DNA from: Guadua angustifolia
Taxonomy: Eukaryota; Streptophyta; Magnoliopsida; Poales; Poaceae
Reading direction: 5' to 3'
Length of the DNA stretch: 64,000 nt
NCBI GenBank assembly: GCA_036346375.1
Contig: CM070502.1
Location: 75,407,190-75,471,189, forward strand
The notes below the pieces were generated by a model. It was not told where the DNA came from, ran no database searches, and saw only the letters and a program-made list of their open reading frames with translations. The position numbers were made by a program, and so were the translations under genes. Shown here piece by piece: positions 33,661 to 45,836 of the stretch. Position 1 is the first letter of the stretch, and every line of letters begins with the position of its first letter.

Positions 33661-36591
33661 ATGGCTCGGTTTAAGCGCAAGTAAGATCACAGCGAGAGGC
33701 TCGGTGTCTTCAGAGTTCGGCACTGGATGCCTTCACCGAGAATCCCGGAGGCGGCGGAGCCCGGACAACAAGGCAATGACGAGATAGTCTCGTGCGACCT
33801 CTACACCGTCAATGGGCTCCGGCTGCCCGAGAGCGAGTTCTTGGCGGGCGTGCTCGAGCGATGCCAGTGCGAGGTCACACACCTAAACCCCAATTCAATC
33901 CTCGTCTTGAATATTTTTGCCCACCTTTGCGAGGGTTTCATGGGCGTCTCCCCCACACCCAATCTTTTCTTCCATTTCTACAACCTTTTCATGACCGAGG
34001 CGCCCGCCACCGATGCTCAGATTCCGTCGAGGGCCATTCGCCGCACGACTTCCCGCTTCACCCTCAAGGATTCCGTGCGGTGGGGCGGATCATCGGTTTT
34101 ACTTATGAAGCCGCAGGGGAGCCTTCTGCGCTACACCGGAGAGGCGGCGCCCAGCGTCGAGACGCCACGCCCGCCGACCGGCCCTAACGAAGAGCGGGTC
34201 CTGATGACGATTCACGAGCTTACGGACATGGGGCTCACCGGGCAAGACATCGTCCGCGACTTCCTCCGGAACAGGATATCCCCTCTAAGGAGGAGAGAGC
34301 ACCCGTTTTTCAAGATCGGTGGGTGGGACGACCTCACCCGCGAAGCTCCATCCGGTATGCCTACTTTCTCGCGCAACGTGACGTCAGCCCCGGGCTTCGA
34401 TTGGGTGGAGAAGAGGGTCGGCAAAATGTTCGGGACCCCCAATGGCAAGGAGCTCGAGCAGAAGCTCCAAGTCCCGCAGAATGTGCTCGAGAGGGGCGAC
34501 GTGGTAAGCACTCCCGACCATTCATGCTCGGGAGTAACATCCGCTCACGACAACAAACCTATTTTCCTTGGCAGAGAAACCGCTGAATCGGGCGTGGCGT
34601 GGCTGCGCCGAATCCAAGGTGAGCAACAAGGGTGTTTCGTCCCGCCAAGGCCAAAAAGGGAAAGGGCAAAAGGCCGGCCGCGCCGCCGGTGAGCACCCGG
34701 GCATCGAAGAGGCAAGCGGCCGCACCGCAAGGCCCGCCGAAACGGCATATGGAGTATGCCGATCGGAAGGAGGAGGTAAGCCGCTTGAGGCTTTGGCTGA
34801 AGAATTATAACCTGGGGGTTCAAATCGAGCAAATCGCGGCGGAAGGGAGATTGATCGAGGGAATGGTGCAGATTGAGCGGAAAGCACTGGAGAGGGAGCT
34901 CGCCGACGTGAAGGACCAACTCGCTGAGTCACGAAAGCCCGGAGTTCGGATCGTTGGTTCAAGCGAGTCCTCATGACGAATCCGCATCCGGTAAGTCTTT
35001 GGTGGGGGTCGACATGGAGGAGGTCGACCCTAAATTGGCGAGGATCACCCAGGCGGCCGAGAAGAAGGCCGAGCTAGTGGTCCTAGCGGCGACCAGCCCG
35101 CCCGCGGGTAATAGCGAGGCAAGAGCCAAAGGTGAGCCATGATCCTTACCCTGCCTTCGCTTTGATTTCCCTGCTCCTTGTTTTGTGCGCCCGGGCTGAC
35201 CCCACTCTTCCGACGTGGGTGGAAGTAGCCCGTAGGCCCTCCCCGGACTACCGCCGAATGGCTGACGAGATTGTTGGCCGTGCCTTAGACGACGTGATCT
35301 CTGAGGCCGCCGACATCGTGATGGCCGAAGGCGAGGGAGCAGCGGAGGGCGCCAAGGAAGGGAGAAGGTCGATCCATGACCCCGAGCAATGAGGTCGCTT
35401 AAGGCCATGGCGCCTCGACGAACGCCGCCAGACGAGGGCGCGAAGCCCCGAGCGAAGCCGCCTACCCGGACGAGGTCAAGACTCGGAGCGAACCATATGT
35501 TCATAGGAAGATCCGCCCGAGCAAAATTCCTTCATAGCGGAAACACTCGAGCGAAAGCGCCAGAGTGGAGCTTGGTGCCTGTGGGCGATCCTCACCCCAG
35601 GGGAGATTCGCCTCGACCAACCCGCCTCTTTCAAGGATTCCGAGCCAGCGCACCCCTGCCAAGCCCGGCGATATACAAAGGGAAGATTTTCGAAAGCGAT
35701 TCCGGCAGAACTCGCGCACCGATGTCGCCAGTGAGAAATGTTACCTCCGCGGTGGTTTTCTTCTTTTGGTTCTTGCGGAGGGATTTTTGCTTAGAGTTTC
35801 TCTGCCTGCAGCTTCTCGAAAGGACCTTGGCCAACTTCGAAGAGGTGCTGGTCGTCCCTGACGCCGTGGCCCAATTGTATGAAGAAAGCGAAGGCCGGGT
35901 CGAGAGGCTGGAGGAGAAGGTGAGGGACCTTAAGCTTGCGGACAACCTGCTCGTGAAAAGGTGTCGCGAGGCGGAGGAGAGCGATGCCAAATCCAAGAGG
36001 CGGATCACCGAGCTCGAGCTCGAGCTCGAGTAGGAAAGGTCTGACTCCCGCCAAACTAAGGAGGGTGCTGCCGCTGCTGTGGAGAAGGCGCTCGGGCTCG
36101 AGCAAGAGCTGGAACGGTTGAAGCAAACTGCTGGCCTAGCGGAGAGGGACCTCGCCCTTAGCGAGGGCAAGGTCCAAGGGCTCGAGCAGGAACTTCAACG
36201 GGAAAGCAAAGATGACCGACTCGAGACCAAGGTGGCTGAGCTCGAGGTGTCGCGCCAGGCCGGGGAAGAGCTGGAGCGGTGAAAGCAGAGTGCTGGCCAG
36301 CTGGAGAAGGATCTGTTCCTTAGCCGGGATAGGGTCCTTGGGCTCGAGCAAAGCTTTGATAAGGAAAAACAGCGTGCTCGAGCCCTGGAGGCCAAGGTGG
36401 CGGATCTCGAGCAGGCGGCGAAGACGGCCGCCGCCCTTGCCGATCAAGACCAGGAAGAGGTCGAGCAGCTTCGCGAGGAAGCCCGTGAAGGTCGCGAGGC
36501 TCGGCGGAAGGTGATCAATCTCGAGGCCAAGATTGCCGAATATAGGCAGAAACTTTCCGCAGCTCTTAGGGGGGCGAAGCCCGGTGTGTAG
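33661..36591 (+). pseudogene. Element 2 antisense ORF (core domain plus coiled coil)
   Basis: The homologous start is the ATG at 33661 (MARFKRK), but a TAA follows at once. The frame is open from 33727 to 34692 (321 codons). The core reads NDEIVSCDLYTVNGLRLPESEFLAGVLE, then NPNSILVLNIFAHLCEGFMGVSPTPNLFFHFY, later LTGQDIVRDFLRNRISPLRRREHPFF and APGFDWVEKRVGKMFGTP. Intron-like breaks follow, then a coiled coil (35800-36591) with repeated LEQELER/LEQELQRE heptads, interrupted by TAG near 36032 and TGA near 36281. It ends GAKPGV and stop, as in element 1. It looks like a structural or nucleic-acid-associated protein. Its role is unknown. Confidence 0.8.
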
Positions 36592-36863
36592 AGTTGTATA
36601 TTTTTGCTTCTTGTCTTTTTAGAGAACTGTTAGCGAATGACGACTATGAGCGTGAATTTTCTTTGCTTGAGTGTTATGTTTGTGGTGATGCCCCTGTTTC
36701 GGGCTTTCTCTTGCCTTCCTGCAAGCGGTAGCCGCGATATAGGCGCAGTGTAGATTAGGTCGATGTACGGGCGACCTAGGTCCGGGGTAAGCTGAAATAG
36801 GAATGGACTCGCGTGGATACGACACTTTGTGGTTTTGGCGATAAAGATGTGCTAGCGCGATAA

Positions 36864-37150
36864 CTCGCTCCTATCCAGCCCCCGCTACGAATTAAGCTCG
36901 TGTTCCTGACTTGCGAGCACGAGTTTGTTCGTAGGAGCGATGAAAGAAAAAGCGCGAAAAACTTGCTCCTATCCAGCCCCCGCTGCGAATTAAGCTCGTG
37001 TTCCTGACTTGCGAGCACGAGTTTGTTCGCAGGAGAAATGAAAGAAAAAGCGCGAAAAACTCGCTCCTATCCAGCCCCCGCTGCGAATTAAGCTCGTGTT
37101 TCTGACTTGCGAGCACGAGTTTGTTCGCAGGAGGTTAGGTCGGAGGAGGG
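36864..37150. repeat. 98-bp tandem repeat, about 2.9 copies
   Basis: The unit begins near CGCTCCTATCCAGCCCCCGC and contains the inverted pair CTCGTG...GCGAGCACGAG. It recurs at about 36864, 36962 and 37060 with few differences. It lies between the convergent antisense ORF and pol of element 2. Element 1 has one diverged unit at the same place. Confidence 0.92.
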
Positions 37151-37500
37151 AAAACATGTGTGTCCTGAGGTTTCCCAACACTTAGCATGCGCGTCGTTAG
37201 GTTGCGAGCGTGGTCGTGTGAAGGGAGAGCGCGAGGTTGGCGGGTATGGTGCGGGTCGACCAACATGCACTAGCCGGGTTAATTCTCGGGCCGACCGGGA
37301 GGTTGTCTATTTGTCGAGACTAGAACCTTTGGTGGCGAAATTTTTTTTGCGGCCGGTGTGTTAGCCATGGCGCCCTGCGCCACCGCGCGGGCGCGAGCCG
37401 ATTTGAAGCGGGGTAAAAAAGAGCTTGTGCAAATTAAAGTTGCATTGTTGCAGTAGGAAAGGTCGGGAATTTACATCGCAATGCTACATGGAACATGAGC

Positions 37501-40500
37501 CTAGGCGTAGAATTTGCGCAATTGGTCGATGTTCCATGAATTAGTGAGCTCGCGGCCGTCCTCTGTTGCAAGGCGACAGCCCTCGGCGTGACACAGATCA
37601 GACCGACCGTGAATGGTCCCTCCATTTGGGGAAAGCTTGTTGGCCTTTGACGTGTCCTGGATTCGTCGTAGGACAAGGTCGCCGACCTGCAGAGCTCGAG
37701 GCCGAACTGTCTTGGCCGTGTGCTTGCGAAGGGTTTGCTGGTAGACAGCCGATCGGAGCTGCGCCTTTAGGCGGGTTTCTTCGGCAAGGTCGAGGTCGAG
37801 GCGACGCTCTCGGCCTTGGTGGATGTGATCGGCCAGTGTACTCTTGGGGATCCGAGCATGATTTGGCGGGAGGGCGGCCCGCACCGTGAGACGAGCCGGA
37901 AGGGCGTTTACCGTAGCTCGGCTTCTGGTGGTGCGTCTGACCAAAGGGACGGAGGAGCTCGTCCACCCACGACCCGCCTCATGGGAGAGGTCTTTGAAGA
38001 CCCTTTTCTTGATCCTGGAGTATCTGTCCGCTTGCCCTTTCTACCGCTCCGTTGCTCTGTGGATGGGCCACGCGGCGGCGAATCTTTGTTCCGATGTCTT
38101 CGCAGTAGGCCTGAAACAGCTCACTAGTGAACTGAGTGCCGTTGTCCGTGATGAGACGATTGGGTATCCCAAAGCGTGTCACTACGTTACTGCGAAAAAA
38201 TCTTCGGGCTGCTTGAGCCGAAATGGTTGAAACTGGCTCGGCCTCGATCCACTTGGAGAAAGTGTCAATGGCGACGAGTAAGAATTTGCAACCCTTTCGA
38301 CCTCGGGGGAAAGGCCCGAGAATGTCGGCCCCCCAGGTCGAGAACGACCATGAGATCGGGATGGTCTGTAGCGCGTACGCCGGCTGGTGGGACTTACGGG
38401 CGTGGTACTGGCATGCCTGACAAGTTGCCACGATTGCGAAAGGCCGCTAAGCGCTGCTGGCGATGAGTATCCTAGCCTGAATGCCTTGCTTACGAGCGTC
38501 CGGAAGGACGAGTGAGCTCCGCACATGCCCTCATGGATGTCTCTGAGAAGGAATTCGCCCTCTTCTTGAGATATGCACTTGGAGAGGACTCCAAGTGCAC
38601 CTCTGTGCATACAAAGGCGCCGTCTACTAGCTTGTAGACAGATGACCGCCTTTGCAAATGAACGCGGCTTCTTCCTGCAATGTCCGTGGGCAAGGTATTG
38701 ACTAATGGCGCCATCCAATCTGCACCTTGCTCGAGGAAGGAGACGCTACGCCGCCTCTTGTGCCTCCTCTGAGAGGAATGGAGGGCTTTGGCAGATGCTC
38801 GGCTAAGCGCCGGGTGGGGCGGCATCCGTGGGGTGCCTCCTCTGAGAGGAATGGAGGGCTTGTGCAGATGCTCGACGAGCGCCCGAGGGGCGAGCATCCG
38901 CGAGAACCGCCTTAGAAAGTTGGTCGGCGAGAATTGTCCTTCCTGGGGATGTAGAGTACTTCGAAATTTCTAAAGTACCGCTCCATCTTCCTCACTTCAA
39001 CCAAGTAAAGCGCCATTGAGTGATCGGAACACTGATACTCCTTGTTTACTTGGTTGACGACCAGCTGTGAATCGCCCTTCACAGTTAGTCGCTGGACTCC
39101 GAGAGCCTTGCATGCTCGGAGCCCGGCCAAGAGGCCTTCGTACTCCGCCGCGTTATTGGTTGCGGCGAAGTGTAATTGAATGACGTATTGGAGACGGTCC
39201 CCTTGAGGGGACACCAAGACGACGCCAGCCCCCGAGCGTTCGAATGCTCGGGAGCCGTCGAAGTACATGGTCCAATGGCCGGGCCCAGACTCTGGTGACT
39301 CTGTGGCGGGCTGGGCGGGGTTCGTCCATTCCGCCACAAAATCTGCCAGAATCTGGGACTTAATCGCCGTGCGTGCAGTGAAGTGGACATCGAACTCTGC
39401 GAGTTCCATGGCCCACTTCGCTGTCCGGCCGGTGGCGTCCGGATTTCTTAGGATCTCCCTAAGTGGAAAACTGGTCGGGACAACGACCTTGTGAGCTTGG
39501 AAGTAGTGGCGCAGCTTCCTCGAAGATACAAGCAGCGAGTATAAGAGCTTCTCGACCTCAGGGTAGCGCTCCTTTGGTCCGTGCAAGACTTCACTGACGT
39601 AGTATACCGGACGCTGCGTCCTTCTCGCCGACAACAAAGACGGCGCTTACGGCCGTGTCGCGCGAGGTATAACAGAGCGGCTCCCGACCTTGGCGTGGCC
39701 AAGATCGGGGGCCGGCAGTATCGCTTAGCTCCTCGGCGAGCGATTAGCTTCGTCCGCCGCATAAAGCCCTCGTGCTCGCGGAGTGCCCTGAAGAAGGGCA
39801 AACCGCGCTCACCTGACCGGGAAATGAAGCGGCTCAAGGCTGCCATACGTCCGGTCAGGGTTTGTACTTCTCTTACCGAGCTCGGTGGTCACATCTTCTC
39901 GATGGCTTCGATCTTCTCCGGGTTGGCACCGATGCCCTGCGGCCCGATGATGTACCCGAGTACTTTACCTGCTTTCACACCAAAAACACATTTCTCGGGG
40001 TTAAGCTTTATTCGATGTCTGCGGAGGTTACAAAAGGTCTCCTCAAGGTCGGATACATGGCCTGAGGGGATTTTACTTTTGACTACGATATCATCTACAT
40101 ATACTTCCAGGTTCCGGCCTATCTGTTCCTGGAAGGTTTTTTGCATCAAGCGCTGGAAGGTCGCCCTGCGTTCGCAGAGCCGGCGACATGGTCGTAGCGT
40201 AACGTCTTAGAAGGCGTGATAAAGAGGTCTCCTCGCCCTCGGGAACAGCCGATTTGGTGGTAGCCCGAGTAGGCATCCAAAAAGCTCATTACAGGACTCG
40301 CCCAACGTCAACGGTCGATGCGCCTTGTGGGGAAGTTGTCTTTAGGCAAAGGCGTTCAAACCAAGCAGATCGACACACATGCGCCACTTGCCTCCCTTCT
40401 TCTTGACGATGACCGGATTCGCCAGCCACTCCGAGTGCCCGACCTCCCTGACAAAGCCGGCTTTAAGGAGCTTGTCAAGTTCTTGCCGGATGATTGCCCG

Positions 40501-40610
40501 CTTCCGGGAAAATCGCTGAGTTCTGGCGCCTGACAGTTTTTATCAGTGAACCCACCAGGCTCAATCACCTCCCTTGGGACCCCGGGCATGTCGGACGGTT
40601 CCCAGGCGAA
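37501..40610 (-). pseudogene. Element 2 pol: reverse transcriptase, RNase H, integrase
   Basis: From right to left: RT with YVDDIVVKSKIPSGHV and LNPEKCVFGVKAGKVLGYIIGPQG (about 40149-39889). RNase H is open over 241 codons (39637-38912), with RPVYYVSEVLHGPKERYPEVEKLLYSLL and YFDGSRAFERSGAG. Integrase (about 38718-37980) has the zinc-binding region, WGADILGPFPRGRKGCKFLLVAIDTFSKWIEAEP and NRLITDNGTQFTSELFQAYC. A C-terminal tail, LQVGDLVLRRIQDTSK, lies near 37700. Many one- or two-base indels break it, some in stretches where neighbouring sequence matches element 1 closely. Confidence 0.88.
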
Positions 40611-41410
40611 CACGTCCGAGTTCCTCCGGAGGAAGGTGACGAGCGCGAGTTCCTATTTGGGGTCCAAGGAAGCCCCCAGATAGAGAACCTTGGATGGGTC
40701 GGCCTCGCTGAGAGGGACCGCCTTGGTTTCTCCTCCGGGCTGGAGGGTAACTCTCACCGAATACGGGCGCTGGTCGGGCCTCGCTGGGCAAATGCCCGAC
40801 CATGTCGAGCGCCTTCTCATCGCAATTCAGGGCCGCCCGATGGTCGCCTTTGATGGTCACGACGCCTCTTGGTCCGGGGACCTTCAGGCACTGATAGGCG
40901 TGATGCGTGGCGGCCATGAACTTGGACAAGGCCGACCTGCCGAGGATGGCGCTAGGTCGACTTGAAGTCAACGACTTCAAAGTTGATCGATTCGGTCCGG
41001 AAGTTGGTCGGCCCCGATCATCGCGCAAAGCGATCCGCCCAGGCTTGATCGGCGTGCGACGATCCTCAAGAACGGACAGCGATGCTTTGATCTGGAGCGA
41101 GGAACTCGCATCTCGCCCAGACCGGCGGAGATAAGGTCGAGGAGCCCGCCGTCGACGAGACCCGGCCGACCTTGGCGTTCTTGATGGTCAGCTCACGACC
41201 ACGAGTAACCACGGGCCTGGTCATCCCTGAAGGGATCCTCCTGAGAATGTGAGGGGCTCGGACCACCTGAAGCTGCTGAACGAGTGATCTGCCGTGGGCG
41301 ATATGGCGGAACCTCCGCCGCTTCCTTGAAGTCCTGCGGGACTTGTATCTTGGAGCCCCGAATATAACGGCGATGTGGTTACGGGCTCTGGAACCCCATG
41401 TCTTTGTCAC
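40561..41410 (-). pseudogene. Element 2 protease region
   Basis: Matches the protease part of element 1 in pieces: ILGRSALSKFMAATHHAYQCLKVPGPRGVVTIKGDHRAALN, and upstream the decayed INKNAKVGRV-type segment around 41180. Frameshifts are frequent and the active-site region is not readable as one frame. Confidence 0.7.
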
Positions 41411-43240
41411 CGCCCCCGCCGACCCTTGCCCTTCTCGCTTTAGCCGGGAGCGTGGGCATGGGGCCCCGCCGTCAGAGAACCTTTCAAGGTGGTACGCCTA
41501 AGCTCGGCGATTCTATGAGGTCGTGACCACCGCTGATGGTACGGCGAACCGATGCCGGAGGGGCGCTTTTTGCTCGTGCTTTGGCCGCCGTGGCCTTGGT
41601 CATCGCGGTCTTGGTCGTCACGTTGAGGTCGCGGCCGGGCTTGAGCGCCGCCGAACTTCCGATCACAGCGGGCACGCGGGCGGCGATCGATGGTGGCGGC
41701 CGTGCGGCTACCGCCTTTTTTCTTCCTCTTGTTCTTTCCCTCAACCGAGCCCAAGGCTTCATGCTCGAGGAGCCTTCAAGCCCTACCGAGGGGGCTTGCC
41801 CTCGCCGATCATCCTTTTCCATTGCACGCCTCATCGGCATTCGTGATACCGGTCGGCCATTTAGAAAAGCTCGTTGGCCGTCAGGTCGGGGTGGATCTCC
41901 AAGTCCTGTGTGAAGCGGACGTCGCGGACCCCAAACTTGAATGCCCGGACGACCGCCTCGTCAAGATGCTCGGGATGGAGTTCCTTACCTTGATGAACCG
42001 CCGACAAAGTGGCGCAGGTCTCTTTGTCCGTCTGGATCACCGCTCCTGTGTCTCGCTCGTTGCCGGCGAGTGTAGCGACTTTGAAAGTTCGCGAAGGGCG
42101 CCGCGAGATGCCTCCACGAACGGATCGTGCCCTCCTTCGTTGAAGAGCCACGCCCCAGCCGAGCCGTCTAGGACCGTGGGAAGGTGGTTAGCCATGACCC
42201 TCTCATCTCCCCGCCGCCACGATGGCGGTGGAATAGATCGAGGGAACTCATCCGGGTTCGGGTCCCGTTGAACCGCTCTATGTGGCGGGCTTAAACTTGC
42301 TCGCCACGCCACCGCGGAGGACGCCGAGAAGGCCCGCACCAAAACCGCTATCACGGTGGCCCATGGTGGGGATCATGCTTGGTGGTGCCAACGGTCCTTT
42401 TGCGCACGGCTTGATGCGGAGAATCGCTCTGGCGCGGCGCCGAGGAGGAGCACTCAAGGCTCACGAAGCGCCGGCATGTCCCTAGTCCGCGAGTCCGACC
42501 GGAATCGCCCGACATCCTCGCGGAACCGCTCTTGCTTCCGCGTCTGCCGAGCGGTGGCTTCGGGGCATCATGGCGGAGCGAACAGGAGTGGCGCTTGCGG
42601 TCCCGGAAACACTCGGGGTTTTAGGCGTCGCGGCCTGCCCATGAACCCTATGTCGGGCGTGAGATTCTCCAGATTTTGGCCACAAGCCCCCCATGGCCGC
42701 CAAGTCCACCGGCTAGAGAATTTTGGAGGCCGCGACCACCGTTGTTATGGCGCTGGCGCGCGGCGCCCGAGGAGCGACGGGCGACAGGGAAGCGGTTCGC
42801 TCGTGCTCGAGGAGCGATAACCGCCGATCTTTTGAGTCGATCCCGACGCGGCGATCGCGTTCTCGACAAGTTTGGCGGTGGCGATCACCGTTCCCGCCGG
42901 GACAGCCCGGCGGTCTTCGCCAAAGATCGCTACCGGTGGCGGGAGAAACCCCGGAGCGCCGACGCCTTGGTCGCCCTCCTTCCCGCCATGTTGACGCCGC
43001 GAGCGCACCAAGATCGCATGATTCTTCCTCGCGAACGAGGGTACGGCATGAGCGAGGAACGCTCTCGTGCAGCGCCACCGGGAAAGACTCGGTCTCGGTG
43101 TGACCTTCGGATCGGCCAGACCGCCCACGCCATCGCCGGGCGAGTATTCGCCACCATCCTCAACGCCATCGAAGACGCAGAGGTCTTGATCATCTTGCGA
43201 GTTCGGCATCCTCAGGGACTTCTTGCAGAAGGATTTCAGT
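41411..43240 (-). pseudogene. Element 2 gag and 5' leader
   Basis: Parallels element 1: the basic KNKRKKKGG and RDDQGHG stretch (41754-41440), the gag core (VMANHLPTVLDGSAGAWLF near 42170; VVRAFKFGVRDVRFTQDLEIH near 41900), and the Arg/Ser-rich N-terminal part up to about 42700. The remainder to 43240 corresponds to the 5' leader that element 1 lacks here. Frameshifts are abundant. Confidence 0.72.
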
Positions 43241-43263
43241 CGATCCCCACGGACGGCACCAGC
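43241..43263 (-). promoter_or_regulatory. Primer-binding site of element 2
   Basis: On the minus strand, directly after the LTR end (GTCGACA), the sequence GCTGGTGCCGTCCGTGGGGA appears. This has the form of the primer-binding sites common in Tat-lineage gypsy elements and proves minus orientation. I do not assign the tRNA. Confidence 0.75.
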
Positions 43264-43982
43264 TGTCGACGATTCGGGAACGGGTCCCCCGCCGAGCTTA
43301 CTTGTCGAATGAGGGATCGACTTAGGGCCCCTTTCCCGCAAGGGTTGAGCGTCTGAGATCGTGCCGAACAAAGGAACGGGGGTATACGAGCAACCGTAAC
43401 ACACAGGGGGTCGTTTTTGCCTGGTTCGGGCCTCTCACGGAAGAGATAATAGCCCACGCCCAAAGATTTCACTAGTATGCTAAAATGGTTTCTGGATGCT
43501 TGCTCGGGGAGGCCTCGAGTACTCTTAGGGGCTCCGTGGGCAAGCAAAGTTAGCCAATGAATGTGCGGGTGTAATACTGAGAGTCCAACCTCACCATCGT
43601 GGGAGGAGGTATTTATAGGGAATTACAGGAGACAATCATTAATTACAGGGGCGCCATCTGTGGTGGACGTAAACAATCAATGGGTTAGCGCCACCACCCG
43701 GTATCACATGACGGGTATCATGAAGCGCTTGATCGAAGGGCGCGGACCGTGGCAATAAGAGATCTCGGCGACGATCTCCTCGAGCCGCTACACATTAAAT
43801 GCCACGTCGCCTTGTCGTGGCCCCCGGGCTTGGCTTGCTCGAAGACGTACTTGATGGGAAAACAGGGTAGCCTACTTAACCGGCTATGACGGGTCGGTCA
43901 GTCGCGCCACCCGGGCAAGAGCTTGGTCGGTTGGCGCTGGGCTTCGATGGTCGTCTCGGTACAGTGTATCCAATCCCCGACA
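43264..43982 (-). repeat. 5' LTR of element 2 (right copy)
   Basis: 719 bp, TGTCGACG at the left edge and CCCCGACA at the right, followed by AGCTC. Minus-strand TATAAATA lies at 43610-43617. It matches the left LTR closely over long blocks, but short blocks in the middle (43650-43800) differ strongly. Confidence 0.9.
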
Positions 43983-45109
43983 AGCTCAATGAATTTCTTG
44001 GGAAGGAGAAAGCAAAATATAAAATTTTGAAGTTAGAACATGACTCACTACAAAATGATTATAATGTTCTAAAAGAAAATCATGAAAAAGTCCTTCTCAA
44101 GGAATTCGCTAAGTCCAGTGTGGATATTTCTACTCAATGTAATTTAGTAGATGAATTGCCTTGCTCAATTTCTATTACAAATAATTCATCTAATAGATGC
44201 ATATCCACCACTAGCGATGATTTAACTTGTAGCTCTAGTTCAAATGCTAGTACTTCCTCTATGCATATTGAGACTAACCTTGTAGAGGAAAACAATGTGC
44301 TCAAGGCCCAAGTCATTAGATTAGAAAATGTCTTGAAAAGGTGCTACAAAGGGAAGGTCACCCTCGACGACATATTAAGCAAGCAACAAGTCTTGCAAGA
44401 CAAGAGAGGGATCGGCTACATCTCCAAGAGGGAGAATAGCAAGACAAGGCATAAAGCAAGACACTCAAAGATTATCAAGTGCTTTGCTTGCAACGAGAAG
44501 GGACACCTCGCCTCCGTGTGCCCTAACAAAGTGGATAACAAGGCCACACCATCACCGATGAGGCAAACCGGCAAGGAGCACAACAAGAAGGTCAAGAGAG
44601 GACCAAACGGAGTAACGTGCTTCAATTGTCGGAAAAAAGGACACTTCGGTAAGGATTGTCTTAAAGGTATAACTCCTAAGCATATTCTTGTTAATGATAA
44701 TTATTTGCTTAGGAAGGACAAGAATGGCAATGTGTTTGCCAAGCTTGTCAAGTCCCCTATGCTCGATAAAAATGATAATGCTTATTTGCATAGGAAGAGT
44801 AAATCTAGGTATGGTTTTGCTAAATTTGTTAGGACTCCTAAGCCTACTCAAAGCAATTCAAATATATTGCTTAGGAGAAATAACAATGGCAAAACATTTG
44901 CTAGATATACTAGATCCTCTAAGCCAATGCATAACTTCAATAATCATATGCTTAGAAGAGATCAAACTAGAAATAGTTTTGCAAAGTATTATTGCCCTCC
45001 TAAGCCTTTTCATAAAAATACCAATAATTTGCCTAGGAGGAATAATTATCGCAAATCTATTTCTAGTCGTGTTAGTCAATTCAATAATATTAAAATTAGG
45101 GCTATTTAG

Positions 45110-45836
45110 GTTCCTAAATCTATTGTGACTAATATTGTTGGACCCAACAAGGATTGGGTACCAAAAACTGCCTAAAAGAATTTTAGGCAATATGAGATGC
45201 ATTAGACGCTTGGCCTCTACAAGAGAATGATGACATCATCATTTGCAAAATGGAGCTAAGCATGAGGACGATCACTTACACCTTAACCCAATGCCATCTC
45301 GGGTAACAAGTATTTAAATTGATTCTTATAGCTTATAGCCTTGTGTAGGTTATATTGTTTTATTTATGTAAATCAATTTGAATTACTTGTTCATATGCTT
45401 GCTCATGCTTATTAGTTGTTTTGATTGCAATCTTGAGCAAGTTTGGGTTAGTGGCACATAAAGGGGGAGTGTTAAATCATAACCACGTATATTACATCCC
45501 TACATGCGCCCATATTTATATAAGTGCTAATATATTTTCAAAATCAAGCCATTTAGTCAAAAGTCAAAATTTTGTATACTATTAGGATTCTTGTGAAAAA
45601 CTAGTTGCAAAATGTATACAAATACTTTTGAAATGTTTTTCAAAGGTTTTGGGTTTGCAAAAACTATTCTACAAAGAAAATGAGTTTTAACTCCAAAAAC
45701 TAGTTACTAATATCTTGTTTTGGATTTAAACTTAGAATTTTTATAGAATTAAATGTAAAATGTTTTTGAAAGTAATTCCAAAACGAAAATCCTAGAGTTG
45801 ATCATTCTTAACAATTTTTGTATTTAAAAGATTTCC
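45110..45836 (+). other. Post-gag internal region of the outer element
   Basis: After the possible gag tail it is AT-rich and non-coding, with a purine run AAAGGGGGAG at about 45461-45470. No pol is present. It ends abruptly at about 45837 against GC-rich sequence of element 3. Confidence 0.6.

Larger units (their letters stand above)
32420..43982 (-). mobile_element. Ty3/gypsy element 2 (Tat-like), complete with LTRs and TSD
   Basis: Both LTRs are present (32420-33128 and 43264-43982), flanked by perfect AGCTC duplications (32415-32419 and 43983-43987). Orientation is minus: primer-binding site just left of the right LTR, gag near 42360-41440, protease 41410-40561, RT/RH/IN 40600-37501, then an ORF on the opposite strand (33661-36591) and the left LTR. 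It belongs to the same family as element 1 and is inserted in the gag of the outer element, so it is the younger. Even so, its coding regions carry many small indels. Confidence 0.92.
31877..45109 (+). pseudogene. Copia-type gag of the outer element, split by gypsy element 2
   Basis: Part 1 (31877-32419, 181 codons) begins MASSGLVHYTGSQIFDGSNYAQWKLFM, the start of a UBN2-type copia gag. Part 2 (43988-45109) continues in the same frame past the duplicated AGCTC. It has a Ser/Thr-rich acidic region, a coiled-coil segment (ENNVLKAQVIRLENVLKRC) and two CCHC zinc knuckles: CFACNEKGHLASVC and CFNCRKKGHFGKDC. The C-terminus is a set of about 24-residue basic repeats of the form YLLRKDxNGNVFAKLV. Apart from the insertion the frame is open for about 554 codons. 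A TAG at 45107-45109 is followed in frame by VPKSIVTNIVGPNKDWVPKTA and TAA, which may be the original C-terminus. Such gags package RNA into virus-like particles. Pol must come from another element. Confidence 0.88.
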
